64,000 nucleotides of DNA from Taenia hydatigena. Its lineage: Eukaryota; Platyhelminthes; Cestoda; Cyclophyllidea; Taeniidae. The position numbers and the translations under genes were made by a program. Of the stretch, positions 1-12,337 are shown one piece after another (position 1 is the first letter of the stretch; each line of letters opens with the position of its first letter). The DNA lies in the NCBI GenBank assembly GCA_036345935.2, contig JADWOT020000004.1, positions 16,547,423 to 16,611,422 on the forward strand. Reading direction: 5' to 3'. The notes under the pieces were generated by a model. It was not told the DNA's origin and made no database searches. It was given only the letters and a program-made list of their open reading frames with translations.

Positions 1-538
1 AACTTCTAATCATGACTAAAAATGTTGAAGGTATCTAAAAATTACTGCTCTAGGAATGATGCAGCTACTACGCCTGCGGAATCAGGTCGGAGCAACAGAG
101 GGAATTCTGTGGTTCCCATTATCTACGACTCCACAACCAGGACAATCAAGATTGCAGACGTTTTAATGAAACGGAAGGAATGCGCCAGTTGTTACCTTAC
201 AAAAGCACTTCAGTACTGAAGTCCACTCTCACTTCCACCAAGGCGGCCAGTTTTGTGCGTGTGGTAACCTCACTGTTTCCTGCCTTTCGCAGGCGTCCAC
301 TTGGCAAGAGGTAGCGTCCGCAGACATACTGGGGGGAAGGCGGGATAGGGGGAAGTCAGCAAGTCACGTGACAGAAGTTTGAATGGAACAAAGACCAGTG
401 ATACTAAATAAAACCACGCCAACCTAGGGGTTGTGCCGCCCCGCTTCACTTTTAAAGACAATGACAAGCCTAGCGACACCTTTATCCAGCTCGTTTATTG
501 CCAGTACCAGGGTGTTTGCCGTATGCGTGCTTCGTTCA

Positions 539-566
539 TGTGTGTGTGTGTGTGTGTGTGTGTGTG
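539..566 (+). repeat. (TG)14 microsatellite
   Basis: Fourteen uninterrupted TG units. It creates spurious open frames with runs of Val-Cys on one strand and His-Thr on the other. Confidence 0.95.
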
Positions 567-834
567 CGGATTAAAGGAGGTGGACTTAACGAGCTGTGAC
601 AAGTTTGTTACCCTACCTCGGTTACAAACAAGGCTTGAATGGAGGACGTCAGACCCCCTTACCATTTTGATGTTGTTGCTGGTGTTGGCGACGGTTGTGT
701 ATTTGGCTGAATTTGAGTTTATCGGAATTAAGAAAGACAGTGCATGCAAAAATACGACCCCGCGGCTATACCCACACGGAGTGTGGCAGCCGACACCCAC
801 TATCGCTCCTGCTGCCGCCGCTGCTACTATCATT

Positions 835-893
835 GCGTGCGCACGTGCATGTGCGTGCGTGCGTGTGTGCATGCATGGGTGCGTGCGTATACG
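835..893 (+). repeat. Degenerate GT/GC/CAT alternating purine-pyrimidine tract
   Basis: About 60 nt of GTGC, GTGT and GCAT units with almost strict purine-pyrimidine alternation, a composition prone to Z-DNA. Confidence 0.8.
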
Positions 894-1130
894 CAGATGT
901 TGAGCGAACGCCAACTGCTATGCCATTGGTCGGACGCATCGATCCATCGTCGACGATGCACGTGTACGCAACGCCAAGGGAGCTTACGCAGCCTAGTGGC
1001 ACGCACCCAACAACAACGCGTGGTTCGCACGCCTTTGCAATTTGTGTGTGTGTGACGCTGACGAGGAGAGCCATGATACTTTTTTCTCTCCCTTTAATTT
1101 TGTCTCAGTTGTGCCAGAACAGCTACTTTA

Positions 1131-1186
1131 TCATTACTATCACCATCGTCATTCGCATCGTCATTCACATCGGCATCAGCATTGTC
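1131..1186 (+). repeat. Imperfect CAT/CGT trinucleotide tract
   Basis: Repeated CATCGTCATTCG and CATCGGCATCAG-type units in a simple-sequence array; it is not part of a recognised gene. Confidence 0.7.
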
Positions 1187-1961
1187 TGAATAAACGTTTT
1201 TTTAGAGATGCATAGGCATGTGCTGCGGGGGCGCTGGGGTGAGGGAGAGACAAGGGAGATTAGGCGAGTGTTGACGAAAATTCCCTTTCCTCTGGCCTAG
1301 GTACAGTCCCTGGGATAATGACTCTTCTCTAGCGTGGTAATTGCCCATCCCTCTGAGGCGGGCACGATGGATGGCGGGCGGATAGGAAGCGAGCAGTATC
1401 GATTTTGCCTTTTTCGTGGCGTAAACGCGAACTGCGAGCCGTCGAGCCCCGCTGTCTAGCGGAGACTTGAATGCACAGGCTCCAGATTGCACATTAGTGA
1501 ACCAATTCCACAAATCTTTGCCACTTAGAGTAGCAGTTTGTGTGTGTGAGGGTGTATGGAGTGTAAGTTTATGCCAACTTGGGTTGGCGCGCACAGCTAA
1601 CCTCGTGTCTTGGTGGTTAAGTCCGCGAAAGTGGATCGCTGGTGTTTATAGTCGCTTTGATGGTAGAATTCTTGCACATATAATGTTAAATTTGTCCCCT
1701 CAAAACCCACTGGAGCTTTGCACATTGAATTATGACTTTTGTTGGCTCTGATGCTATCAGGATCAGGTAATGGGGGAGGGGGGCGTTTGTGCCAGAATCA
1801 TGCTTCTCCAAAGCGCAATTCAACTACGTAATGCTCCTGCTCGTCACTAACGCCTCTGTGTGACGCGTGAATTTTTCCCGCCCCAATCCATAGGTCACAT
1901 ATGTTGCACGTATGCTTGAAAAGAAATAAACAAGGAATGAAAACGAAAAATAAAGTGTTAC

Positions 1962-2249
1962 CATTGGTGGTGGTGCAGCATCTGATCGGTGGTAGCTGGT
2001 TGCGAATCTGCGCACCCCAAAGGAGAGTAGTTTTGCCTGAGCAACATGAATAACGTGGCAGTAATTACGCATTGAAAAAAAGAGTGATGTGACGTTAACC
2101 AATGCAGTGGTAAATAAAAGAGACGTCAATACATAGCCAGGCAGATGGAGAGAGAAAAGTTCCGTTTTATATAACGAGATTGACTCATGGATCAAGAAAA
2201 TGGTAGGTGCAGCTAGGAAAACAGTGGCTATTAGCACGAAGACAGACAT
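1962..2249 (-). CDS. Possible exon of a membrane protein, unrecognised
   Basis: Minus-strand frame opening with ATG at 2249 and reaching a plausible donor (CCAATG|GTAACA) at 1962. It encodes two hydrophobic stretches (SVFVLIATVFLAAPTIFLI and YVLTSLLFTTALVNVTSLFF) and a basic loop. The frame stays open to 1824. No family is recognised and no partner exon was located, so this may be chance. Confidence 0.18.
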
Positions 2250-3484
2250 TCTTTTTCGAAAGGAGGAAGTACTCTGAGCCTCCTTGCAGGTGTAGTTTAA
2301 GGACTAGTAACATGACAATGTCGTGCGGAGAAAGGCCTGCCATCCGAAAGCGGAATAAAGTGTTGTTGCCTTACAACCACCGTGTGTCCTATGAAAAGTT
2401 GCGCCCCCAGAGGTTCTCTCCACCATTCATAGGGCGCTAGAAGGTAAAGCAGGTCTTACTTTCTTTAATCAAAGGAGACATAAATTCACCTAACAATATG
2501 TATAATGCCCCGATTCATGTGAGCTAGAAGCTACTTCCGATTTCCATAATGGATGAGTTTTACCAGAGAGGGAGGAAGTTACCAAGAAAGTGGGAAACAA
2601 CTACTCTCACGCCCAAAAGGCTGGAAAAGGATCGGAAAATGATGCGATTGGTAGGCGGAAAAAAAGTGTGTTTGGAAATCTATTCAATGGGAATTTATCT
2701 TAGTGCCTTTTTATTACTTACTGGGCGCACAAATTGGAAGACGTTATGGCTGCTATTTTAAGAGATCCAGGTGGACAAGGTGGTTCCCAGCGTTGGCCTC
2801 CACCCCCACCGGACTGAAAGCAACACACTCTAAATTCCGCGAATTTGTATGCAGCACACTGACGCTTCTAATTATATGCAACAAACTAAAGGCCATTCAC
2901 TTTAAGAGCGATGAAGTAACTACTATCCATCCTCTGCCTTCTACGCAAGGACTGAGGTAACAGATGGACCGTTAATGGTCTGGAAGTCGAGTGGGAGGTG
3001 AACACACAGAGTTTGTTTTGGGATTGCATCAAAGTATTTGATGCCACGTCGACAATTTTGGTGTCAGTAGCATGTGATGCGGTCTATTCTGCTTGATAGT
3101 CGCTATTTTCACGCTCCCCATTCGCCCCTATAATTCTTATTCCACAACGCATCTTGTCGACATTTAGCACATCCTAGACATAAGCAAAAGCTAGGCTAAC
3201 AGGTTGATGGAATTGAAGGCGAAAAGGTGAAGGAGCAAAACGATCTTCCCAATAGTGGCTTCAATCTAAACATACTGTTTTTATTGCGATGGCTACCAGA
3301 AGCCTTTAAAGGAAATCAACCCAAAAAACCCCACATTTTATTTGAGCTTGGATTTTCAAAAAAATCAAAAGAATACTGAGTCATCCATGAAATACAAGCA
3401 TTTTACCTTTATTTTTTACCTATTTGAGCTCACCTCAATTATCATTTAGTGTAATCATTTGGCAGAGAGGGGTAAGGGATTCAT

Positions 3485-3500
3485 GTCACATATGCGTGAC
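3485..3500. repeat. Palindrome family copy 1 (GTCACATATGCGTGAC)
   Basis: GTCAC/GTGAC arms around ATATGC, followed by GCCGG. Copies 1, 4 and 5 share the extension GTGACGCC/G on one side. Confidence 0.7.
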
Positions 3501-6500
3501 GCCGGGGAATAACGTAGTTGTGATAGCTATTGACTTCCAAATCTCTCTCAAACTTCTAACAATGGTCTCTTGGATGATCAATGGAGTCAATCTGAGTTTT
3601 CCTTGGATTAGTCCCTTGATGGCGATTGACCATGCATCATTTTGTTTCTGACTTTCGTTTCTCGGCTTTCTATGGGGAAGGAAGTGTGATTGATGATACC
3701 AAGACTGCTTTATTTCACAACCGTGAAGCCATCGTGCAGCAATTGCAAATAAAAAAGAAAAACATTTAAAGGGTAAGTGTACGTTTAAGCGTGGCAAGTG
3801 AATTTCACGAATCCTGTGAAAGATAGTTAAAGACAATGAAACGTGCGTGACTTTAGGTGTCACAGAATCCGATGAGTCAGTGGCTGACCTACCTACGGAT
3901 GGCATAATTGCACTATTAGCTTATTCCCAGTGCAGATAGATTCCTCAACATTACAACCGCGACCGAAGATGGACTGTGCGCAGTAAAGATCGATGCCTGG
4001 GCAGGTTTCCTTTTCGCACCGCCAATTTCCCGCTTCATTGTCGAGGGCAAATTTGCCTTTCCTCACTTGCCCAAAGCAAAATTTAATCATCCATCTGACT
4101 TTGGCTGGTAGAGTTTTCGCTTCTTGTTTTCCCCCTGCCCGAGGAGTAAATGTAGACGCCTGTTTCATCGTGGTACTCAGGACGTTTCTATGTTTTAAAA
4201 CGGAAAAGACCCAAGGGTGTCACACACCATTGAGATGCCGTGTATGGAACATTTTCAAAAGGCTTCTAGATCCCGACTAGTGTGCTAATGAAATGGCGTT
4301 TAAAGAGGACAAAATATCTTTAGCTAAACTTTCGTCGCACCTCTCAATTTTCTGCAATTTTAGACACCCAGCTAAGACTGAAGGTGCTTGAGCCAACAAA
4401 ACTAAAATGTACTGTCGCCAGTCATAAGGTCTTAGTTGACGAAGAGTGCTAAGGCGGCAGTGGTTTGGAAATCACACACATGCTCATCAACGAGACGCTA
4501 TATCGAATGGTGGACAGCAAGACTGCACGTTTTCACTGGGTCACCGGGTGTCTAACACATGTTCCACTTCTTTCATAGGGTCTACGTCATCACTCGTGCC
4601 CTATGGCGCTCTGCAGGATACTAAGACTCACAAGTCTACTAAGTACACCTATCAGAGGTATGTAAGATGAGCGGCCGACTGGTGGATAAAAAGTGAGACG
4701 GATATGGCGACTGACTCGCGCAAGTAATTAGGGCATGTATCACCTCCTGCTCCTTCTCTTCCTTCCCTTGCGTAAGTTAGTGTGATCCAGTGCAGCTTTG
4801 GACAGCTAACCGAAATGATGACTGGAACCGTCTCCCATGAGCATGCAGGTTGCGCTATTGAAGGTCATCTCGACCGTCCCCATTGAATAACTAGCAGTAC
4901 TGAGAATTTCTGGTCACATGGGTAGCGAAGGCGCATATAGATGCGCAGTAGAGTGACATTTGATCCAGCTACATATAGGATTTCAACCTGTTCAAAAATC
5001 TCAACTCTCCTCTCCCTGCTAGCAGCAATAGAAGCTTGTGAAAGATAGCTTATCTCCACAGATGTGTGAAGGATCTCCAAACTCTTAGCAAGTCTTTTGA
5101 TGCTGCCTTCCTAGAAGGCGACTTATCTCACTGCTGAATCGAAGGGACAAACAAACAGGTAAGGCTGTGAGTGGGAATTGAGGAAGGAGCAGAAAATGCA
5201 ATGAGACCAAGGACACAGCATTAACCCAAAGGTTTTCCACCGGAACATGCCTACGCTGATGGCCACCACACACCTCTTCCTCATTTCCGCACGCGGGAAC
5301 TTGAAAGGCCGGCGGCAGGGAGAAAGGGGCGAGTGGGAAGGCCAAAATGATCACGATCAATCATCCAAACTTGTATGTGCGTATTTTCCCATCATAATTT
5401 TTCCCTTTCCTTTACCCATTCTCATGGTGGGGAATATTTTTTACCATTTAAGTGGTACATTCAGATCAGCATTACATCGGTGCTTCAGTGATTAATCGCT
5501 GTCGCGACATATGTACCTACACGAACAGCAGGAAGTTCCTGTGTAAACATAGCAAAGGAATGTGGGACGAACCCAAGTTCGAGTGGAATTGTTGAAATGA
5601 TTGTTTGCATTAATAAAAGAGATGATCATGCAGCTGTAAACATGGGCCTGGTACTTCGCTCTTGTGTACCATTACACGGTGGTAACAATCACCACGGTGA
5701 CCTGGAACCTTGCCCAAGCCCATCGAAGTAAGAAAGATTTTTTTTTCTGCATGTTTGCCTCTAAAACACTTGCAAGTTGGGAAATCTACCTAAAGGCGTG
5801 GCAGAATTCCTGTAGAAGTTTTATTTCCATGTGCGGAAGGAAGAGTTTGGAGGTAAGAAAAGTGGGCCGGAGATATAAAAGTTGATAAAACATTATATGT
5901 TACCAGATCAAATATCATTCTCCTGTGCTTTTATATTCACCGATGAGAAATGGTTGGCAGTTGGGCTCTGGAGGGAACCGAGATGACCTCCCAGCATTGC
6001 ATTTGATTGCGATCTGTTCGAGGCATTTTAATCTGCACGTCTAATGGGGACGTCTTCGCTGATATTTTTAGGGGAGAGATCGAATATATAACGCAAGATA
6101 GCGTTGGACAACTAAACCTGGCACCTCTGGGACGTGCTGAGATAGTGGTTTGACAACATGCATTCGTTTGTGCCGATTAGTTGTCCAAAGCTGCTAAAAG
6201 TCACCCTAACCTATGTAAGTCGTCGATATATCATCCAGGAAGGAGGGTAAACAATGTATTTGTTTGAGTTAATTAAGAATTAGCCTCGCACCGACTTATT
6301 GAATAATGGAAATGAGCTCTCAGCTACGACTACACGACTGCGAAAACGACATCGCCTCCGAGCGATTTGCCAACAGTATCTCGGTACTGGCGGTAGTGCA
6401 TTTGCAAAACAAAGCCTCTGGCACCACTTCAATTTTCTCAGCGTAAGATCTCGCTGTCGGCGGTTGCGGCCCCGATTTCCGAAAAGCCTTTAATGCTGTG

Positions 6501-7701
6501 TCCGAAAACGCCTCCAATCTCCTACTAGTCATGCAAAGAAGCCTTAAAATCACGAAGGTGAAGTGTTGAATCGGAGAGGTTGATGATAGAACCGTCGGTC
6601 GCTTCCAACAGGCCAGGTCAATTTTATGCCAAAATTAATGACACTCACAGGTTTTCTTCACCAAGAAATGTACTTCCATCCTCTGCAGCTAATCCATTTG
6701 ACCGTTTGTTGCCCATTTAAGACCCACCAAACTGCCCAAAAGATTTTCCAGCTCGATTGTTGTGATACAGTCCGTGTACTTACTTTGCCTTTGCTTAGCA
6801 TCGGTGGAATTGTGTCCAGATTCTGAACACATCGTATGGATTCATAAATACAGCATTGAATTTTAGCTCCAACTGCGAAAGTAAAATAAACAAACTTTCA
6901 CCTGTTTCCACAAAAAAACCACATTTCTTAGACATAAACAAAACCATCATGCAGCATTCTGCTGGCCAGGCTACTCTCAGCAATAAAATTCGACAAGGGA
7001 ATGAGGGTCGCGCACCAAAGCGTTCTCGTGCAACGCGGTGACCCTTCTGAGGCAGACATTTGGCGGTAAGGCTTTGAAGTAGGTAAGATTAGTGGTGGAT
7101 TAAGATAGAGACCAAGAGTAATAGGAAAATGCCATTTTTAAAAGTTCTTCAGCGGATGGATAGCAACTTCTTCTCGAGCCTCATCCACTCACGTGATAGC
7201 ATTGGCCAGTAAATTCACTTCTTTCGCCTAGCGATGGTAAACAACCGTAAGAACGAGAGGCGAAATTAGTACTTGCCTGGTGCAAGTTTACATAGGAGTT
7301 AAGCGTGATGGGGACTTGGTTGCCCCATATTTGTTGCACTTCGGTAGGTAGAGGCTATTTTTAGGTTATTGCCACCGTCTATTCCCCTTTGGGGAAAACA
7401 CGACTACGAATGGCTTTTGGGCGATTTATAGCTTCCTGAAAAATAATAAAAGCATTCCTTCGTTAGCAAGGCACCTCGCACAAGAAGCTCTTCCAATAGA
7501 CTTTGCAAGAGGCGGGTGACGCCTAGGAGAACAAATTCCAGTACAGCACCACCAGGCCGGAACAGCAAAAAAAGAACCGAAACATTAGCACATTATAGTC
7601 TGATTTGTTTTTAAGTATCTTGTGACAATATTTAATGGAAATAAGTAGGTATCCTTATCTAGGTTTGCCATGAACCCACTCAAGAAATAGGAACACCCTC
7701 C

Positions 7702-7717
7702 GTCACATATGTGCGAC
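7702..7717. repeat. Palindrome family copy 2 (GTCACATATGTGCGAC)
   Basis: Same core CACATATGTG with one changed arm base (CGAC for TGAC). A related CGCATATATGACAC lies about 40 nt further on. Confidence 0.7.
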
Positions 7718-8848
7718 ACTCCAAGTTTCTCTCCTGAGCCCGCAACCACGCATATATGACACTTTTAAACAAAAAAAAAAAACAAAGAAAGGCACTTAAT
7801 GTTTAGCGCGGTAACAAAGTTCGGATGTTGTGGTCAAAGAAAATGCGAATGCACGCAAAAACTTTACTACGAAGCCATTCAGACCACGACTTTGGATATA
7901 AAATTTTCCAATTGAAGATGCAGAACCATTTCTTGAACTAGGCAGCTCTGCATCATCCACTGGAGAGAATCTAGACCTATTAGTAGACCCAAACTACTAA
8001 ATAAATTCCACATATCCTGCACCGCAAATGAACCGCCTCTGCAAGACCTCCCGTGAACCATTCATTTAAAGCACTGACAGGTTGGATCATTGGCTTTAAC
8101 GGATCAGACATATTTTATGATGTTCGTTATTCATGTCGCCAACCAAATCTTGTATGGTAGACATCAAAGAGTTATTGGCATTGTAAACGTGTTTATCAAG
8201 GTAAGTCTTCAAACGGCATCCCAAGCGTAGTGGTAGCTAAATAAGCTTCAAGCATCGGGGCTAGAAGCAAACTGTTGCAGGAGAATGCCTTTGGTTCTCC
8301 ACACTTGCATTGTGGAGGCGATGTGAGTCGAGATGAAGGCGTAATGACACACCGTGGCCCTCTTGAACAACTTCCTTAAAAATTCTCCTTGATCAGACAA
8401 CTGCCCGTAAAACGGAGCTGTTGATCTCCTCACTTAGGCCCAGGCTTTATGGGGAAGATTTTGGCTCTCCTTGTAGAAGAACTTAACGATCATGACAATA
8501 TGCAGCAAACAGGACAGCTTTTTGTTTAAAGAAAAGCATGGGAAATAGGGTATTGGTCAAGAGAGACAACCATCTTGTTCTTGAGGTTGATTAAGGTCAC
8601 AAAATTTGGTCTAAGTGGAGGCCACTGGCGTCTTTAAAAGCACATTTCCCAATTAGCTAGTGCACCGCGCATGTCTTATTCTTCAACAGTCGGTGAGTGA
8701 AAACGCATCCCGAAGGAGACACTTTTTGGAGATAAGCAAGAAGTGGATTCCTCTGTAAGTGCACTTGCATAGCAATCTCCTATCAGATGAAAGGCTGAGG
8801 TCATTCAGGAAAAATTGCATAATTGCCCTCTGACCTAATATTGCATGT

Positions 8849-8864
8849 ACACACACACACACAC
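8849..8864 (+). repeat. (AC)8 microsatellite
   Basis: Eight AC units directly after TTGCATGT, the short counterpart of the TG array near the left edge. Confidence 0.9.
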
Positions 8865-9004
8865 GCACAAACGAGTCGTAAAATTATGACGCACCATCGG
8901 TGATTGCTTCCACATCTTTGCCATGATTTATTCTACTTTAAGCTTTACTTAACTATCCACCTTCCACCTACATAACGTGTCGGTTGCCTCTCCTGAGACC
9001 GTGT

Positions 9005-9020
9005 GTCACACATATGTGAC
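9005..9020. repeat. Palindrome family copy 3 (GTCACACATATGTGAC)
   Basis: Exact reverse complement of the copy at 45911, so the two are identical 16-mers in opposite orientation. Confidence 0.75.
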
Positions 9021-9702
9021 GACTGTGTAAATCTTGAAATTCACTATTAATGCCAGTTATTTAGTGCAATCATTACAGAAGATCGAAATTAGCATCACTA
9101 CGAGCTGATAGGACCCATACCCCTTGATATCGTATTTCTCATTTACAGAAATAAATTCAGGATGCTAGGCGCCGACGAACCCTTGCCATCGAAGACAGAT
9201 TCAGTGGTAATACCCAATACGAAATCCTCCTGTTAAGGAGTTGTAAGATGCGCAAATCTAAACCATGATTGGCTAAAACGAAAGGAATGTTTATGAACCT
9301 TTATCAGAACTGGCAGGAACTAGGTATTGCGATGCTAAGATTGTGGACAGAAACACGGGGACTGAAGAGGGCTCGAGCAGTACCATGGGCTTTGATCAAA
9401 CAGTGAAAGCAGCATAGAGACTCGTATAGGTCGATGGAAAGGTGTTGTCTCTCAGTCGAGTTTGAGAAGTCTTAACAGTCTCGTTCACTGCTTGGACATA
9501 AAGTCTTACTGATCACTCTGAAACAGACATTGAGGGGTGTGCATACATCTTGAGGTTTTCCTTCTTGCAGTGCTTTACTGAGAATGCTCTTCCTTCGTAG
9601 TGCAAACTAAGAATCTCAGCTAAAGATAAAGGCACAATGACTTCCAAATGGCGACGAATTTGGCAGGATTTAAACAGGCAGCTGCCGCCGAAATAGTAAA
9701 TA

Positions 9703-10065
9703 GTGTCCACGACATGCCGTGTTACAGGAATGATTTTGGCCAAAATCCGGGCTGAATTGCCTTCACAAAGCCAGGATTTATATAATCCGCGGAGAAAAGG
9801 GGAAAGGAATCAGTCCATGATGGGTGAAAAATTGTCAAACGACCTTGAACCTCAGAAGGCCGTGAGTAGGCCCAAAACCACTAAGTTAAATATCCCAGCT
9901 AACACATTTATGGAACCCGATTTTCCATCCACCCGGTCTGAAGGGCAGAGAAGTAGGCGAAGGAAGGGGAGGGAAGTAAAATACGAAAAAGAGAGAACCG
10001 AGGAATTCCTTAATATGCTTGCCACTCTAGCAAATCGCTGGTCTTCCGTGTCATGCGGCCGTTGA
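9703..10065 (+). CDS. Open frame of 120 codons, polar and basic, unrecognised
   Basis: A frame rich in Lys, Arg, Glu and Ser (EGQRSRRRKGREVKYEKERT), like a disordered protein segment, ending ANRWSSVSCGR. The adjacent plus-strand sequence has a donor-like GTGAGT at 10162. No domain or homologue is recognised. Confidence 0.15.
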   Translation: MSTTCRVTGMILAKIRAELPSQSQDLYNPRRKGERNQSMMGEKLSNDLEPQKAVSRPKTTKLNIPANTFMEPDFPSTRSEGQRSRRRKGREVKYEKERTEEFLNMLATLANRWSSVSCGR

Positions 10066-10382
10066 TGGAGCCTCGGGCGAAGTGGTGCCATCATCGCCAT
10101 CATCACCACTGCAACACTCAAAACTCCAGTGGCCTAGCGGAAGCAGCAGTAGCATCGTTGCGGTGAGTCACGGGCAATACTGGGCAAGAAAAAGCAGTAA
10201 AACAAACATTCTGTCGGGACATGGTATGAATCATATAGGAGAAAGGGTAAGGCAATGTCGACCGGCCGACGGTGAGTGAATGCGCGTTCGTCTACGCCGG
10301 CTTTTGCGCCTCATGCCACTATGGCACTGTTAGCCTCCTCATCTACTCTGTGTAGGGATGAGAGAGCCACTTCTCAAATGGC

Positions 10383-10655
10383 ATGTTTTGCAGCAGCTTC
10401 AGGAGAAATTTCGGTGCTTTAGCCTTAGTACCTACTCTTCAATCAACTGGAGACCTCTTCAAGATAAGAGAAAGCATAGTGCAAAGCAGAATAAGGATTG
10501 CTGGCTTAAAGAAGGACTTGAGAGCTACCAACTTGGCTCTGATGCCTGGTCGACTGCGAGTTTTCAATATCGAAACGCCTGACAACGTAAAATTAGAAGT
10601 CGTTTTAGAGGAAATAAAAAGTTCCTTTAGCGGAAATTTACAGATCTTAATTTAG
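10383..10655 (+). CDS. Open frame of 90 codons, unrecognised
   Basis: ATG-initiated frame with an Arg-containing, acid-poor start (MFCSSFRRNFGALALVP), then charged helix-like sequence (LFKIRESIVQSRIRIAGLKKDL, split by no stop) and a TAG at 10653. A second frame (10358-10582) is open over the same bases, and a possible splice acceptor (CTCTGTGTAG) lies at about 10355. Composition is protein-like but I recognise no family. Confidence 0.2.
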   Translation: MFCSSFRRNFGALALVPTLQSTGDLFKIRESIVQSRIRIAGLKKDLRATNLALMPGRLRVFNIETPDNVKLEVVLEEIKSSFSGNLQILI

Positions 10656-12321
10656 ATCCAATTTTTTTGCACACTTCATCACATAGTCCTGGGTAAAAGT
10701 AGCTTCCTAATGAAGCTCTGGCAAAGTTTGTTAAGGCATTGAGAGTCGCAGCGCAGTTTTACCAGACTCATTTGAATTTTTGGAAGCGACAATACCCGAA
10801 CCTCTGGGACCGCAACTTATTTTTGGTCACCATCAAAATGCTGACAATGAGTCGCTTTATTTCTGTCACAGAATGACTTTGAAGGCCAAAATAGACCTCT
10901 TAGTACAACCTTTACTTATTTCATTACGACTTTTAGGACATGCTTTAGGCCAAGTTCAACTGGCCAATCGAATTGCTGCATGAAGCTTCAATGAATGGAG
11001 ATTGTCAGGTCCACCTCACCTCAAAATTTACAAATTTTTGGGACAGCATAACTTGATATTTTATAATTCAGGTATATTCACGAACTGCTCCGCCTTAAAT
11101 TAGGTTAGCAAGGGAAGAGAGAAGATGTTATCAACTCTACTTCACTTCCGAACCACCCTCTCCCTCTAATGCGAAAAATGGAACGGCATAATCGCTGTTC
11201 TCACTTGTAAAATCACATTGAGAAGGTATGCCCATTTGCCTTTCACACCACCTAATCCAATTGGAATAGCATCAGAGTGCGCCTCGTGTTTACCACAACC
11301 CTCACGTGTACATCTGTCGAGGTAAGTGATGTGTGGTACTCATAATTTGAAGTGGAAGAAGGTATTGGCAGAAACTGATTGATCCCATCCTTGAGTAAAT
11401 GTCTTTTTCATATGGTAGGTTGGTGAAGGTAATCGACTAAGGAGAGGAAATTTTATCACCTACAAGTAGAGAAAGTACGAATTCGGGGTTGAGTGAGATA
11501 AAAATGCATCAAATTTTGCACCCTACCCGCATGTCATTTAAAAAATCACTAGTTCCAAACCTCTATTTTAGTAGAACGATGATTTACAGAAGTATTCTGA
11601 TCCGTTAAATTGTCCATAAAACCGCTTATAGGGTAGTAATCGGAAATCATACAATAGCAAATTTATTTCCTGAGATTTTAGGCTAGCTCATGAGCTGGGA
11701 CCACATATTACTCAACTCTCTCCGTGGGAGCACTGAGAAGCTATTCCAAAAAGTTTTAACTTCTGGCCCTTCTGGAAACTACTGACAAACTAATAAGTAG
11801 CATACCCTTCATCTTCACTGAGGCGTTAAGCTCTCCTTCCAACCAGGGAGCCTTTAATAATGAATAAAGAAAATTTCATTTTCATAAATTACCCATGCAC
11901 TTGGTGGTTAAACGAATCTCCATTAATCCCAACACATTTGCCACCGAAGCTTGGCGACCCTGAACTGGATGCCAGCGGTTTGCTTTCCGATAAAGTGGAA
12001 GACTTTACGCCTTGTAAATCGCCTTTTTCCCACAGCAAAATCGCATAAACAGAGGAAAAATTCTCTATTTTGCGGTACCTATTAGAGTGGTTGAGGTGAT
12101 TTAGTAGTCTCCCATAGCGTGAGAGGATGATAGCGATGCCATACTTGGCCTTAAGGAGAGACCAGGTCCGTTCTAAAGGAGGAGACACTTATAAGGCTAA
12201 ATGACTTTTTCAGGGTGGTGTCTATTGAAAGTCAACAGTCCCGTTTTCATCTAACACATTGGAGGTGTTTACGTTGGAGTGGATGACGCACGACTACCTG
12301 GTATGAAACTAGGCAACTGGC

Positions 12322-12337
12322 GTCACGCATGCATGAC
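12322..12337. repeat. Palindrome family copy 4 (GTCACGCATGCATGAC)
   Basis: A more diverged copy in which the centre is GCATGC instead of CATATG. The reverse strand reads GCGTGACGCC as in copy 1. Confidence 0.55.

Noticed and set aside
495..1074. Several long overlapping frames on both strands
   Set aside because: They are produced by the TG and GTGC simple repeats, which lack stop codons; the translations are runs of Cys-Val or His-Thr.
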